A stretch of DNA of 64,000 nucleotides, taken from the NCBI RefSeq assembly GCF_009765365.1, contig NZ_VTOM01000012.1:62001-126000 (forward strand), written 5' to 3'. This stretch comes from Antarcticirhabdus aurantiaca. Its GTDB lineage: Bacteria > Pseudomonadota > Alphaproteobacteria > Rhizobiales > Rhizobiaceae. Under the pieces are notes generated by a model, which saw only the letters and a list, made by a program, of their open reading frames with translations, was not told the DNA's origin and ran no database searches. Each line of letters begins with the position of its first letter. Position 1 is the first letter of the stretch. Shown in pieces: positions 54,943-64,000 of the stretch. The translations under genes were made by a program, and so were the position numbers.

Positions 54943-56480
54943 CCGCCCCCGCTTCCCCCGGCGCTCCGCGCGCCGTCGTCATTGGCTCGGGCTTCGGGGG
55001 GCTCTCGCTCGCCATCCGGCTCCAGGCTGCGGGCTTTGCCACCACGCTTCTGGAGAAGCGCGACAAGCCGGGCGGGCGCGCCTACGTCTACGAGGACGCC
55101 GGCTACACCTTCGACGCCGGTCCGACCGTCATCACCGACCCGACCGCGATCGAGGAGCTGTTCACGCTCTCCGGGCGGCGGATGAGCGACTACGTCGAGC
55201 TTCTCCCCGTCGCGCCCTTCTACCGCCTCGCCTGGGAGAACGGCTTCACCTTCGACTACGCCAACGACCAGGACGACCTCGACCGGCAGATCGCCGCGAA
55301 GAGCCCGGCCGATGTCGAGGGCTACCGGCGCTTCCTCGACTATTCGCGCGAGGTGTTCCGCGAGGGCTACCTGAAGCTCGGCACGGTGCCCTTCCTCCAT
55401 TTCCGCGACATGGTGCGGGCGGGGCCCCAGCTCGCCCGGCTTCAGGCCTGGCGCTCGGTCTATGCCAAGGTCTCCGAGTTCATCCGCGACGAGGAGCTGC
55501 GGCAGGCCTTCTCGTTTCATTCGCTGCTCGTCGGCGGCAATCCCTTCGCCACCTCCTCGATCTACGCCCTGATCCACGCGCTGGAGCGCGAATGGGGCGT
55601 CTGGTTCCCGCGCGGCGGCACGGGGGCGCTGGTGCGCGGCATGGCGCGGCTCTTCGAGGATCTCGGCGGGCGGATCGAGCTGAACTGCCCGGCGGCGCGG
55701 ATCGAGCTGGCGGACGGCCGCGCGAGCGCCGTGGTCGCGGCGGACGGGCGGCGCTTTCCGGCCGAGTTCGTCGGCTCCAACGCCGACGTCGTCCACACCT
55801 ATGCCGAGCTCCTGAAAGGCACGCCTCGAGGGGAGGCGGCGGCCAAGCGCCTGACAGCCAAGCGCTTCTCCATGTCGCTCTTCGTGATCTACTTCGGGCT
55901 GAAGCGCCACCGGCCGGAGATCGCCCACCACACCGTGCTGTTCGGGCCGCGCTACCGGCCGCTGATCGACGAGATCTTCAAGGGCAAGCAGCTTGCCACC
56001 GATTTCTCGCTCTACCTCCACAACCCCTGCGTCACCGATCCCTCCCTGGCGCCGGAGGGCAAGGGCGCCTTCTACGTGCTCTCGCCGGTGCCGCATCTCG
56101 GCAATGCCGAGATCGACTGGGAGAGGGAAGGGCCGCTCTACCGCGACCGCATCCTCGACTACCTGGAGGCGCGCTGCATTCCGGGCCTCCGAGCCGATCT
56201 CGAGACCTGCCGCATCTTCACGCCGACCGACTTCAAGCACGAACTGAACTCGCATCTCGGCAGCGCCTTCTCGCTCGATCCGGTGCTGACCCAGTCCGCC
56301 TGGTTCCGCACCCACAATCGCGACGACGTTGTTCCCAACCTCTACTTCGTCGGCGCGGGAACCCATCCCGGCGCGGGCGTTCCGGGCGTCGTCGGCTCGG
56401 CCAAGGCGACGGCGGGGCTGATGATCGGGGACGCCGGCGCGCGGCTTTCCGCCGCCGCTCCGGCGCTGGCGGCCGAATGA
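54939..56480 (+). CDS. crtI: Phytoene desaturase
   Basis: A 513-residue CrtI flavoenzyme that desaturates phytoene to lycopene. The N-terminal FAD motif is VVIGSGFGGLSLAIRL with EKRDKPGGRAYVYEDAGY and TFDAGPTVITDP. The C-terminal signature YFVGAGTHPGAGVPGVVGSA binds FAD. Length and motifs fit the bacterial four-step CrtI. It overlaps crtY and crtB by four bases each. Confidence 0.96.
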   Translation: MTAPASPGAPRAVVIGSGFGGLSLAIRLQAAGFATTLLEKRDKPGGRAYVYEDAGYTFDAGPTVITDPTAIEELFTLSGRRMSDYVELLPVAPFYRLAWENGFTFDYANDQDDLDRQIAAKSPADVEGYRRFLDYSREVFREGYLKLGTVPFLHFRDMVRAGPQLARLQAWRSVYAKVSEFIRDEELRQAFSFHSLLVGGNPFATSSIYALIHALEREWGVWFPRGGTGALVRGMARLFEDLGGRIELNCPAARIELADGRASAVVAADGRRFPAEFVGSNADVVHTYAELLKGTPRGEAAAKRLTAKRFSMSLFVIYFGLKRHRPEIAHHTVLFGPRYRPLIDEIFKGKQLATDFSLYLHNPCVTDPSLAPEGKGAFYVLSPVPHLGNAEIDWEREGPLYRDRILDYLEARCIPGLRADLETCRIFTPTDFKHELNSHLGSAFSLDPVLTQSAWFRTHNRDDVVPNLYFVGAGTHPGAGVPGVVGSAKATAGLMIGDAGARLSAAAPALAAE

Positions 56481-57409
56481 CGGTGGCGCAGCCCGCGGGT
56501 GCGGGGCGAGCGGGCGCGGAGCTGACGACGGGCGCGGCGGACACCATCGCCAAGGGCTCCAAGAGCTTTGCCGCCGCCGCCCGGCTCTTCGACGCGGACA
56601 CGCGCGAGAGCGTGATCCTGCTTTATGCCTGGTGCCGCCACTGCGACGACGTCATCGATGGGCAGGATCTCGGTCACGCGACCGGCGCGCCGGCGCCGAG
56701 CCCTCCCGAGCTTCTGGCTCGGCTCGAAGCCTTGCGCGAAGGAACGCTGGCAGCCCTGGCCGGGCGGCCTCCGGACGTGCCCGCCTTCCGCGCGCTCGCG
56801 GAGGTGAACCGCCGCCACGCGCTGCCGCAGGAGCTGCCGCTCGCCCACCTCGCCGGCTTCGCCATGGACGTCGAGGGCCGGACCTACGGGACCTTCGCCG
56901 AGGTGCTCGACTATTGCTACGGCGTCGCCGGGGTGGTCGGCGAGATGATGTCGGTCGTGATGGGCGCGCGCGCCCCCGAAACGCTGGTGCGCGCCGCCGA
57001 TCTCGGCCGCGCCTTCCAGCTCACCAACATCGCCCGCGACATCGTGCCGGACGCGCATGCCGGCCGGGTCTACCTGCCGGCGGCTTGGATGGCGGAGGAG
57101 GGGCTCGCGCCGAGTGCCGCGGCGATCCTCGGTTCGGCGAGCCGTCCGGCCGTCGCGCGCTTGGCCAGGCGGCTGGTGGAGAGCGCCGAGCCCTTCTATG
57201 CCTCGGCGCGCCTCGGCATCGACGCCCTGCCGCGCCGCTCGGCCTGGGCGGTCGCGACGGCGATGGGCGTCTACCGCGAGATCGGGCTGCGCGTGGTGGA
57301 GCGCGGCGAGCGGGCCTGGGACACGCGCGTGTCGACCTCCGGCTTCGACAAGCTGCGCCTCGCGGCCAAGGGCAGCGCGATCGCCTTCGGCCCACGGAAC
57401 AGAACCTGA
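56477..57409 (+). CDS. crtB: Phytoene synthase
   Basis: A 310-residue head-to-head prenyl synthase that joins two geranylgeranyl diphosphates to phytoene. The first Asp-rich motif is YAWCRHCDDVIDG, the second is FQLTNIARDIVPD, and RVYLPAAWM follows. The ATG overlaps the crtI stop (ATGA). It ends the crtXYIB operon; AT-rich sequence separates it from the GGDEF gene. Confidence 0.96.
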   Translation: MTVAQPAGAGRAGAELTTGAADTIAKGSKSFAAAARLFDADTRESVILLYAWCRHCDDVIDGQDLGHATGAPAPSPPELLARLEALREGTLAALAGRPPDVPAFRALAEVNRRHALPQELPLAHLAGFAMDVEGRTYGTFAEVLDYCYGVAGVVGEMMSVVMGARAPETLVRAADLGRAFQLTNIARDIVPDAHAGRVYLPAAWMAEEGLAPSAAAILGSASRPAVARLARRLVESAEPFYASARLGIDALPRRSAWAVATAMGVYREIGLRVVERGERAWDTRVSTSGFDKLRLAAKGSAIAFGPRNRT

Positions 57410-57509
57410 GAGTTTATTATAAGGAATACATGTAGTTATCGCTGCCGCCAGCTTCAGTCATTCTTAGTCTCCTCGCAGCAATGATCCGCGCGCTTGGGGG
57501 CCCGACTCG

Positions 57510-58715
57510 ATGACCAGCCGCGATGCATCACTGTCCGAGGTGGAAGCGGCCCTCGCGAACCGCCGGACCATGCTCGCGCTCGCGCCGCCGCTCGACGCGC
57601 TCTTCGCCGCCTATGTCCGCCCCCATCACGACCGGACCATGCAGCGCGGCATCCTGCGGCTGGTGGTCGTCTACAACGTCTTCCTGATCTTCGACTGGGT
57701 GCTGGTTCCCGACGTCATCCTGTTTAGCGCGGCGCTCCACGTCGTCGTTTCGGCCTGCCTGGTGGCCGCCGGCCCGCTCTACCGTCGCCTGCGGTCGACG
57801 ATCGGGCGCACCCTCGTCGCCGGCAGCATGTGCGTGCTCATGATCCTGCAGACCCTGGCGACCTTCATCGCGAGCGACCTGCCGTCCGCCGACCACTACC
57901 AGTACCTCGCCCTCGTCGGCGTGATCTACATGAACGTCAATCAGCAGCTGGGCTATCGCTACGCCCGGCGGATGACCGCGCTCGTGGTCGCGATCTTCCT
58001 GGCCGGGCTCGCCCCGGAAGGGCCGTTCACGATCGCCAAGTTCACGTCCGTGGCCCTGATGATGCACGTCGCCTGGACGACGCTGATGGCGGCCGAGCGG
58101 ATCGACCGCAATGCCCGCTTCAGCTTCCTCGTCCAGCTGCGCGAGACCCTCCGGCGCCGCGAAGCCGAGGGCCGGGCGATGCGCGACGGCCTGACGGGCG
58201 CCGCGAACCGGCGCGGCTTCGAGGCCGCTGCGGCCAGGCTGGCGGACGACTTGGAGCAGCCGGCGAGCCTTGCCTTGGTGATGATGGACATCGACCACTT
58301 CAAGGCGTTCAACGACTTCTACGGCCACGTGGCCGGCGACACCTGCTTGAAGCGGGTCGCCGAGGCGCTTCTCGCGACGGCCGGACCGGGCGAGACGGTG
58401 GCGCGTCTCGGAGGCGAGGAATTCGCGCTGCTTCTGCCCGGCCTCGACCTGCCGGCCGCGCGGGCGCGTGCCGAGGCGGCGCGGGCGGCGTTGGAGCGGC
58501 TTTCCCAGCCGCACGAGGGCATCGGGGAGGGGCGACGCGTCACCGGCAGCTTCGGCGTGGCCGCGGGGCCGCTGCGCGAGGTCGGCCTCGACGAACTCGT
58601 CGCGGCCGCGGACGCGGCGCTCTACGCCGCCAAGCGTGCCGGCCGCGACCGCGTCTTCCCGCCTTCCGGCGAGGAAATCCCGGCCGCGCCCGTCGAAGCG
58701 CGCCGGCAGGCCTGA
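57510..58715 (+). CDS. Membrane GGDEF diguanylate cyclase
   Basis: A 401-residue protein with about six predicted helices in residues 45-205 (GILRLVVVYNVFLIFDWVL; FSAALHVVVSACLVAAG; TALVVAIFLAGLAPEG), then a coiled linker and a GGDEF domain: GLTGAANRRGFE, DIDHFKAFNDFYGH and RLGGEEFALLL. The signature is intact, so it should make cyclic di-GMP. No inhibitory RxxD site is visible. It lies between crtB and crtE, an unusual place; AT-rich DNA just upstream (57411-57430) may hold its promoter. Confidence 0.92.
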   Translation: MTSRDASLSEVEAALANRRTMLALAPPLDALFAAYVRPHHDRTMQRGILRLVVVYNVFLIFDWVLVPDVILFSAALHVVVSACLVAAGPLYRRLRSTIGRTLVAGSMCVLMILQTLATFIASDLPSADHYQYLALVGVIYMNVNQQLGYRYARRMTALVVAIFLAGLAPEGPFTIAKFTSVALMMHVAWTTLMAAERIDRNARFSFLVQLRETLRRREAEGRAMRDGLTGAANRRGFEAAAARLADDLEQPASLALVMMDIDHFKAFNDFYGHVAGDTCLKRVAEALLATAGPGETVARLGGEEFALLLPGLDLPAARARAEAARAALERLSQPHEGIGEGRRVTGSFGVAAGPLREVGLDELVAAADAALYAAKRAGRDRVFPPSGEEIPAAPVEARRQA

Positions 58716-58761
58716 GATCGAGGAGCGGTCCCGGCGGCGCGCCCCACCGTTTCGCGCCGGC

Positions 58762-59757
58762 TCAGCCTCTGGCGGCCGCGATCTCGGGGCGCGACGGCGC
58801 GCCGGCCGTCCGCGCGGCCTCGACGATGCCGCCGACAAAGGCGTGGAGCCGGCTCGACGGGCCGAAGAGTTCTGTGAGCTTGGCTTCCGCGCCGGCGACG
58901 TGTCGCTCGATGCGGGCCTCGGTGGAGCCGCGCCCGATCAGCGCGACGATGGTCGACTTGCCCGCATCCTTGCCCACGTCCTTGCCGGCGGCGTGCAGGC
59001 TGGAGCAGGAGTCGATCACGTCGTCGAGGAGCTGGAAGGCGTGGCCGAGTTCGGCGGCAAAGCCGCACAGGAGCTGGCGGGCGCGGGCGGGCGCGCCCGC
59101 CGCCACCGCGCCGATCTCCGCCGCGGCGCAGAACAGGGCGCCGGTCTTCAAGCCGTTGGCGGTGGCGATCTCGCCGATCGGGCGGCTGTCCCGGCCGCCG
59201 CGCAGATCGTTGAACTGGCCGCCGACGAGGCCGTGAAGGCCGACCGACCCCGTCAGGATCGACACGGCCTCGATGCGCGCCGTCGGCGACAGGGATTCGA
59301 TCTCCGCCAGCAGCCGGAAGGCGCCCGACAGGGCCGCGACGGCCGCGAGCACCGCGACGTCCTCGCCGTGCGCGACGTGGACGGTCGGGCGGCCGCGCCG
59401 AAGGCTCGCATCGTCCATGCAGGGCAGGTCGTCGAGGACGAGGGAGGCGGCGTGCACCATCTCCACCGCGCAGCCGGCATCCACGGCCGCCGCCGTCGGG
59501 CCGCCGAGCGCCTCCGAAACCAGCACGGTCATGATCGGCCGCAGACGCTTGCCGGGCGCCAGCACCGCGTCGCGCATCGCATCGTCGAGCAGCGTCTGGC
59601 CGGGCAGGGCGCGGGGCAGAAGCGCCGCGAGCCGCTCGTCGATCCGGCGGCGATGCGCCTCGAAGCCGAGCTGGACGGTGCCGGCATCGGGCAGGGCGGA
59701 AGCCTCAACGGGGGCGGCGTCGATGTCGCGTGTTTCGAGCAGGGATTCGTCCTCCAC
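58762..59757 (-). CDS. crtE: Geranylgeranyl diphosphate synthase
   Basis: A 331-residue trans-prenyltransferase. First Asp-rich motif [17 protein letters not shown], second [13 protein letters not shown], and a basic substrate site LAPGKRLRP. Preceded by the IPP-binding GKR region, these fit a CrtE/GGPPS of the alphaproteobacterial type that supplies GGPP to CrtB. It is divergent from the isomerase gene and convergent with the GGDEF gene, not in the crtXYIB operon. Confidence 0.93.
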   Translation of the reverse strand: MEDESLLETRDIDAAPVEASALPDAGTVQLGFEAHRRRIDERLAALLPRALPGQTLLDDAMRDAVLAPGKRLRPIMTVLVSEALGGPTAAAVDAGCAVEMVHAASLVLDDLPCMDDASLRRGRPTVHVAHGEDVAVLAAVAALSGAFRLLAEIESLSPTARIEAVSILTGSVGLHGLVGGQFNDLRGGRDSRPIGEIATANGLKTGALFCAAAEIGAVAAGAPARARQLLCGFAAELGHAFQLLDDVIDSCSSLHAAGKDVGKDAGKSTIVALIGRGSTEARIERHVAGAEAKLTELFGPSSRLHAFVGGIVEAARTAGAPSRPEIAAARG

Positions 59758-59927
59758 GACGCGCGGCTGCGCCCAAGCGGGCCGGCGACGCCCTCATGGT
59801 TTCCGCTTGGCGGCGGCTTTTGGGCAACGGCCGCGCTGATCATTCCATTCTATGGTGGGTTTCCTCAAGCGCAGGGCCAGTTGGTTCCACGTATATTTTG
59901 GCCGGCTGCGACGATAAGGACATCAAC

Positions 59928-60995
59928 TTGACCATCAGGCCGCCGAACAAGCCGGGCGCCGGCGCTTCGGATATCGCCGCGCGCAAGGGCGACCATCTCG
60001 ACATCGTGCTCGCCCAGCATGCCGCGGCTCCAACGGACGCGGGAAGCGGCTTTTCGGCGATCCGATTCGAGCATGTCGCCCTGCCGGAGCTGGATCTCGA
60101 CGCGATCGACCTGTCGACGCGCTTTCTCGGGCGGCGCCTCGCCGCCCCGCTGCTCATCTCCTCCATGACCGGGGGCATCGAGCGCGCCGGCACGATCAAC
60201 GCCAATCTCGCGGAGGCGGCCCAGGCCCTCGGCCTCGCGCTCGCCGTCGGTTCGCAGCGGATCGCCATCGAGGCGCGCGGGGCGGGCGGTCTCGACGGCA
60301 CGCTGCGGCGCCTCGCGCCGGGCATTCCCATCCTCGCCAATATCGGCGCCGTGCAGCTCGTCACCGGCTTCGGCCTGGCGCAGGCGCGCCGCGCCGTCGA
60401 CATGATCGAGGCCGACGCCCTCATCCTCCACCTCAACCCGCTGCAGGAAGCGGTCCAGGCGGGCGGCGACCGCGACTGGCGCGGCGTCCTCGCCGCGATC
60501 GAGGCGCTGGCGCGCGAGATCGGCTGCCCGCTGGTCGCCAAGGAGGTCGGGGCGGGCCTGTCGGGCGCGGTGGCGCGCCGGCTGCTCGACGCGGGCGTGT
60601 CGGTGATCGACGTCGCCGGGGCGGGGGGCACGAGCTGGGCGGCGGTGGAGGCGGCGCGGGCGCCGACGCCGCGCCAGGCGGCGGTCGCCCGCGCCTTTGC
60701 CGACTGGGGCATCCCGACCGCCGCGGCGATCCGGCAGGTGCGCGCCGCCTGCCCGGACGCGGTGGTCATCGGCTCGGGCGGCATCCGCAACGGCATCGAC
60801 GCGGCCAAGGCGATCCGCCTGGGCGCCGACATCGTCGGCCAGGCCGCCGCGACGCTCGCCGCGGCGGAGGTTTCGGCCGAGGCGGTGGCCGCGCACTTCG
60901 CCGGGGTGGTGGACGAGCTGCGCATCGCCTGCTTCTGCACCGGCTCGCCCGACCTTGCGGCCCTGCGCGAGGCGCGGCTCGTCGAGCCGCGCTGA
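59928..60995 (+). CDS. fni: Type 2 isopentenyl-diphosphate delta-isomerase
   Basis: A 355-residue FMN-dependent isomerase that interconverts isopentenyl and dimethylallyl diphosphate. [47 protein letters not shown] and [14 protein letters not shown], followed by [20 protein letters not shown], are type 2 signatures. The TTG at 59928 has ATAAGGA at good spacing, and upstream in-frame codons lie in an AT-rich intergenic stretch, so the TTG is preferred. It supplies C5 units for crtE and reads divergently from it. Confidence 0.94.
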   Translation: MTIRPPNKPGAGASDIAARKGDHLDIVLAQHAAAPTDAGSGFSAIRFEHVALPELDLDAIDLSTRFLGRRLAAPLLISSMTGGIERAGTINANLAEAAQALGLALAVGSQRIAIEARGAGGLDGTLRRLAPGIPILANIGAVQLVTGFGLAQARRAVDMIEADALILHLNPLQEAVQAGGDRDWRGVLAAIEALAREIGCPLVAKEVGAGLSGAVARRLLDAGVSVIDVAGAGGTSWAAVEAARAPTPRQAAVARAFADWGIPTAAAIRQVRAACPDAVVIGSGGIRNGIDAAKAIRLGADIVGQAAATLAAAEVSAEAVAAHFAGVVDELRIACFCTGSPDLAALREARLVEPR

Positions 60996-61335
60996 TACCG
61001 CATCGCCTCGCCGCCGTGCCCGCGGTGCTCACGGCCGCCAACGATCCGGGCTTGGCCGCCGGCGCCGATTCGCGGGAGCGGGTGGTGCGCCGCCCCGCGC
61101 CGTTCGAGGACCTCGATGCGCGTTTCGGCTCATGCGACACCTGGCGCGGGATCGTCGCCGATTGCCGCGTCGAAACCGTCCGAGCCTCCACACCGTCCGC
61201 CGGGCGCCCAAAAAATCGCGCTCTCCGCCAAGAAAGCGGGCGTCGGCGGCCCGCGGCTCCTGGGCAAGGACGCATCGGCCGTTGTAGGGAAGCCACGGGA
61301 TTTTCGCCCCGTCCGCGAGAAGGAGGCTTCGCATC
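60996..61335. promoter_or_regulatory. 340-bp gap upstream of the fructose-bisphosphatase gene
   Basis: Small open frames here are rich in Arg, Ala and Pro and lack ribosome-binding sites, so I see no gene. The stretch must contain the promoter of the fbp-tkt unit. No clear -10/-35 pair or operator could be picked by eye. A GAGAAGGAGG ribosome-binding site (61316-61325) precedes the fbp ATG. Confidence 0.4.
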
Positions 61336-62370
61336 ATGGCCGAGTCACTCGACTCCCGTCTGAGTTCGCATGCGGCAGGCGGCGGGCTCGCCGCCGCGGT
61401 CGCCCAGACCATCCGCGAGCTGGGCCTCGCCGCCATCAAGGTCCGCGACACGATCGCGGACGGCGGCTCGGGCGCGCACCTGGGAGACAGCCACGGCGAG
61501 GAGAACGCCGGCGGCGACATCCAGAAGGAGCTCGACGTCCTCGCCGACCGCGTGTTCCTGGAAGCCGCGCAAAATTCGCCGATCGCCTTCTACGGCTCGG
61601 AGGAGCAGGACGAGGCCGTGGCCCTCAAGGCCGACGCGCCGCTCGCCATCGCCATCGACCCGCTCGACGGCTCCTCCAACATCGACACCAACGTTTCGAT
61701 CGGCACGATCTTCTCGCTGCTGCCGGTCGAGGACGCCCATCGCGCCGATACCTCGAAGGTCTTCCTGCAGCCGGGCTCGCGCCAGGCCGCGGCCGGCTTC
61801 TTCGTCTACGGGCCGCAGCTCCTTCTCGTCCTTTCTCTGGGAGCGGACAGCGGCACGCAGGCCTACGCCTACCAGCCCTCGTCGGGCGGCTTCATCGAGT
61901 GGAAGCCCGCTTTGTCGATCGCGCCGGAGGCCAAGGAGTTCGCCGTCAACGCGTCGAACTACCGGCACTGGGACCCGACCTTCCGCGCCTACATCGACGA
62001 CTGCCTCGCCGGCTCGACGGGGCCGCGCGGGCGCGACTTCAACATGCGCTGGATCGCCTCGCTCGTCGCCGACTGCTACCGCATCCTGCTTCGCGGCGGC
62101 GTGTTCCTGTATCCGGGCGATGCGCGCAAGGGCTACGCCAAGGGCCGGCTGCGCCTTCTCTACGAGGCGAACCCGATCGCCTTCTGCGTCGAGCATGCCG
62201 GCGGCAAGGCGACCGACGGCGTCAACCGCATCCTCGACATCGTGCCGGACGGGCTGCACATGCGCACGCCCCTCGTCTTCGGCTCGACGAGCGAAGTCGA
62301 GAGCGTCGGCCGCTACGCCGCGGACCCGGCCGCCGCCGCGCGCAAGCCGCTCGCCGACGCGGCGCCCTGA
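61336..62370 (+). CDS. fbp: Class 1 fructose-1,6-bisphosphatase
   Basis: A 344-residue FBPase that hydrolyses fructose 1,6-bisphosphate to fructose 6-phosphate. The metal and phosphate motif is [18 protein letters not shown], preceded by FYGSEEQDE and [13 protein letters not shown]. The C-terminal [20 protein letters not shown] is also typical. A GAAGGAGG ribosome-binding site precedes the ATG. In alphaproteobacteria this class, next to transketolase, often belongs to Calvin-cycle (cbb) operons; a gluconeogenic role is equally possible. Confidence 0.95.
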   Translation: MAESLDSRLSSHAAGGGLAAAVAQTIRELGLAAIKVRDTIADGGSGAHLGDSHGEENAGGDIQKELDVLADRVFLEAAQNSPIAFYGSEEQDEAVALKADAPLAIAIDPLDGSSNIDTNVSIGTIFSLLPVEDAHRADTSKVFLQPGSRQAAAGFFVYGPQLLLVLSLGADSGTQAYAYQPSSGGFIEWKPALSIAPEAKEFAVNASNYRHWDPTFRAYIDDCLAGSTGPRGRDFNMRWIASLVADCYRILLRGGVFLYPGDARKGYAKGRLRLLYEANPIAFCVEHAGGKATDGVNRILDIVPDGLHMRTPLVFGSTSEVESVGRYAADPAAAARKPLADAAP

Positions 62371-62471
62371 GCGGCTGGACAAGCCGCTTTCGCGACTCAC
62401 CTGATTCAAAGACCGACAACGCCGCGTCGCCCGCCGGGGACGCGGCGAACCGACCCCGAGGAACGCTTCCC

Positions 62472-64000
62472 ATGTCCGCAGCTCCCAAGACCGACGCCGA
62501 CGGCGTCGACCGCGACGCCCGCAACATGGCGAACGCCATCCGAGCGCTCGCCATGGACGCCGTCCAGAAGGCCAATTCGGGCCATCCCGGCATGCCCATG
62601 GGCATGGCCGACATCGCGACCGTCCTGTTCCGCGACTTCATCCGCATCGACCCGTCGAAGCCCGACTGGCCGAACCGCGACCGCTTCGTCCTGTCGAACG
62701 GCCACGGCTCGATGCTGCTCTATGCGATCCATTATCTCCTCGGCTACGAGGACATGACGATCGACCAGCTGAAGAACTTCCGCCAGATCGGCTCGAAGAC
62801 CGCCGGCCATCCGGAATACGGCCACGCGCTCGGCATCGAGACCACCACCGGCCCGCTCGGCCAGGGTCTCGCCACCGCCGTCGGCATGGCGCTCGCCGAG
62901 CGCATGACCAATGCCCGCTTCGGCGACGAGCTGGTCGACCATCACACCTACGTCTTCACCGGCGACGGCTGCCTGATGGAAGGCATCAGCCACGAGGCGG
63001 TCGACCTCGCCGGCCATCTCAAGCTCAACAAGCTGATCGTCTTCTTCGACGACAACGGCATCTCGATCGACGGCAAGACCTCGCTCGCGACCTCGATGGA
63101 CCAGGTCAAGCGCTTCGAGGCCGCCGGCTGGAAGGCGATGCACGTCGACGGCCACGACCAGCACTCGATCCGCGCGGCGCTGGAGGAAGCGCACAAGTCC
63201 GACCGCCCGGTGCTGCTCGCCTGCAAGACGATCATCGGCTATGGCAGCCCCAAGCTGGCAGGCTCCGAGAAGAGCCACGGCGCCGCCCTCGGCCCCGACG
63301 AGGTCGCCGCGACCCGCAAGGCGCTGATCTGGGAGTCGGAGCCCTTCGTTATCCCCGAGGAGGTGGAGAAGGGCTGGCGCGAGATCGCCACGAAGGGCGC
63401 GAAGCTGCGTGCCGAGTGGGAGAAGCGCCACGCGAGCGCCCCGAACGCCGCCGCCTTCGACGCCTTCCTGACCGGCGACCTGCCGGCCGACTTCGCCAAG
63501 ACCATGGCGGACTACCGCGCCCAGCTCTCGCAGGAGCAGCCGAAGATCGCCAGCCGCAAGGCTTCGGAAGCGACGCTCGGCATCGTCAACGCCGCGACGG
63601 AGCTGACGATCGGCGGCTCGGCCGACCTCACCCACTCCGTCTTCACCGTGACGAAGGGGATGACGAACGTGTCGGCCGAGAACTACGGCGGCCGCTACAT
63701 CCATTACGGCATCCGCGAGCACGCCATGGCCGCCGTGATGAACGGCATCGCGCTCCACGGCGGCTTCATCCCCTACGGCGGCACCTTCCTCGTCTTCTCC
63801 GACTACATGCGCGGCGGCATGCGCTTGTCGGCGCTGATGGGCCTGCGGGTGATCTACGTCCTCACCCACGATTCCATCGGCCTTGGCGAAGACGGCCCGA
63901 CGCACCAGCCGATTGAGCACCTCGCCATGCTGCGGGCGACGCCGAACCTGCGCGTCTTCCGCCCGGCCGACGCGATCGAGACGGCGGAGGCCTGGGAGCT
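62472..64000 (+). CDS. tkt: Transketolase (partial, C-terminus off window)
   Basis: 509 codons are visible of an enzyme of about 660 residues. Thiamine-diphosphate motifs are [34 protein letters not shown] and [14 protein letters not shown]; the second domain begins with [14 protein letters not shown] and holds [19 protein letters not shown]. It transfers two-carbon ketol units between sugar phosphates in the pentose-phosphate and Calvin pathways. It follows fbp by about 100 bp in the same direction and is cut by the window edge. Confidence 0.95.
   Translation, partial: MSAAPKTDADGVDRDARNMANAIRALAMDAVQKANSGHPGMPMGMADIATVLFRDFIRIDPSKPDWPNRDRFVLSNGHGSMLLYAIHYLLGYEDMTIDQLKNFRQIGSKTAGHPEYGHALGIETTTGPLGQGLATAVGMALAERMTNARFGDELVDHHTYVFTGDGCLMEGISHEAVDLAGHLKLNKLIVFFDDNGISIDGKTSLATSMDQVKRFEAAGWKAMHVDGHDQHSIRAALEEAHKSDRPVLLACKTIIGYGSPKLAGSEKSHGAALGPDEVAATRKALIWESEPFVIPEEVEKGWREIATKGAKLRAEWEKRHASAPNAAAFDAFLTGDLPADFAKTMADYRAQLSQEQPKIASRKASEATLGIVNAATELTIGGSADLTHSVFTVTKGMTNVSAENYGGRYIHYGIREHAMAAVMNGIALHGGFIPYGGTFLVFSDYMRGGMRLSALMGLRVIYVLTHDSIGLGEDGPTHQPIEHLAMLRATPNLRVFRPADAIETAEAWE

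Noticed and set aside
61016-61363. 115-codon plus-strand frame before fbp
   Set aside because: No ribosome-binding site, poor codon composition, and it overlaps the start of fbp, which has its own strong ribosome-binding site.

Overview
This 64 kb window is a GC-rich chromosomal segment from an alphaproteobacterium, most likely of the order Hyphomicrobiales (Rhizobiales). The evidence is a MucR/Ros zinc-finger regulator, a DUF1476 protein, a DUF2585 protein, a CsbD/DUF2171 stress-protein set and dispersed palindromes with a CGTCATCCCGGG core. A crtXYIB carotenoid operon suggests a yellow or orange species. An Aurantimonadaceae-like organism would fit, but that is inference. Gene density is high, many neighbours overlap by ATGA or GTGA, and several genes appear to start with TTG. 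I saw no rRNA, tRNA, CRISPR array, transposase or prophage gene.

Layout. 0-6.7 kb: a divergent sugar/inositol cluster, with two sugar-nucleotide epimerases and a GT4 glycosyltransferase on the minus strand, and a histidine phosphatase, a TIGR04290-type methyltransferase, a glycosidase-like protein with a rearranged barrel order and inositol-3-phosphate synthase on the plus strand. 7-20 kb: SWIB protein, medium-chain dehydrogenase, an AttH-type ABC export operon with a flavoprotein, SelO with an alpha/beta hydrolase, small acidic proteins and an S10 carboxypeptidase. 20.7-31.3 kb: the most unusual part. A plus-strand operon (UbiA-type phosphoribosyltransferase, UPF0104 membrane protein, DprE1-like oxidase, DprE2-like reductase, DUF212 phosphatase-like protein) looks like a complete route from PRPP and polyprenyl phosphate to polyprenyl-phospho-D-arabinose. 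It converges on a minus-strand operon with two paralogous polytopic proteins, a secreted DUF4185 protein (a family linked to D-arabinan cleavage) and a GT87 glycosyltransferase. Together they suggest a D-arabinan-type envelope glycan.

31-41 kb: regulatory and stress region with MucR, small stress proteins, a hybrid histidine kinase with two receiver domains, a GGDEF-EAL protein, a DUF1476 paralogue and RNase D. 41.9-51.7 kb: housekeeping and envelope genes (ilvD, glycine-zipper and OmpA lipoproteins, GFA protein, asd, a metabolite:H+ symporter, a HerA-like ATPase, a beta-class GST). 52-61 kb: carotenoid genes crtX, crtY, crtI and crtB in one tightly coupled operon, a diguanylate cyclase, crtE on the opposite strand and type 2 isopentenyl diphosphate isomerase divergent from it. 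These cover C5 isomerisation to beta-carotene and glycosylation, but no crtZ hydroxylase is in view. 61.3-64 kb: class 1 fructose-bisphosphatase followed by a transketolase cut by the window edge, a pairing typical of Calvin-cycle or central-carbon operons.
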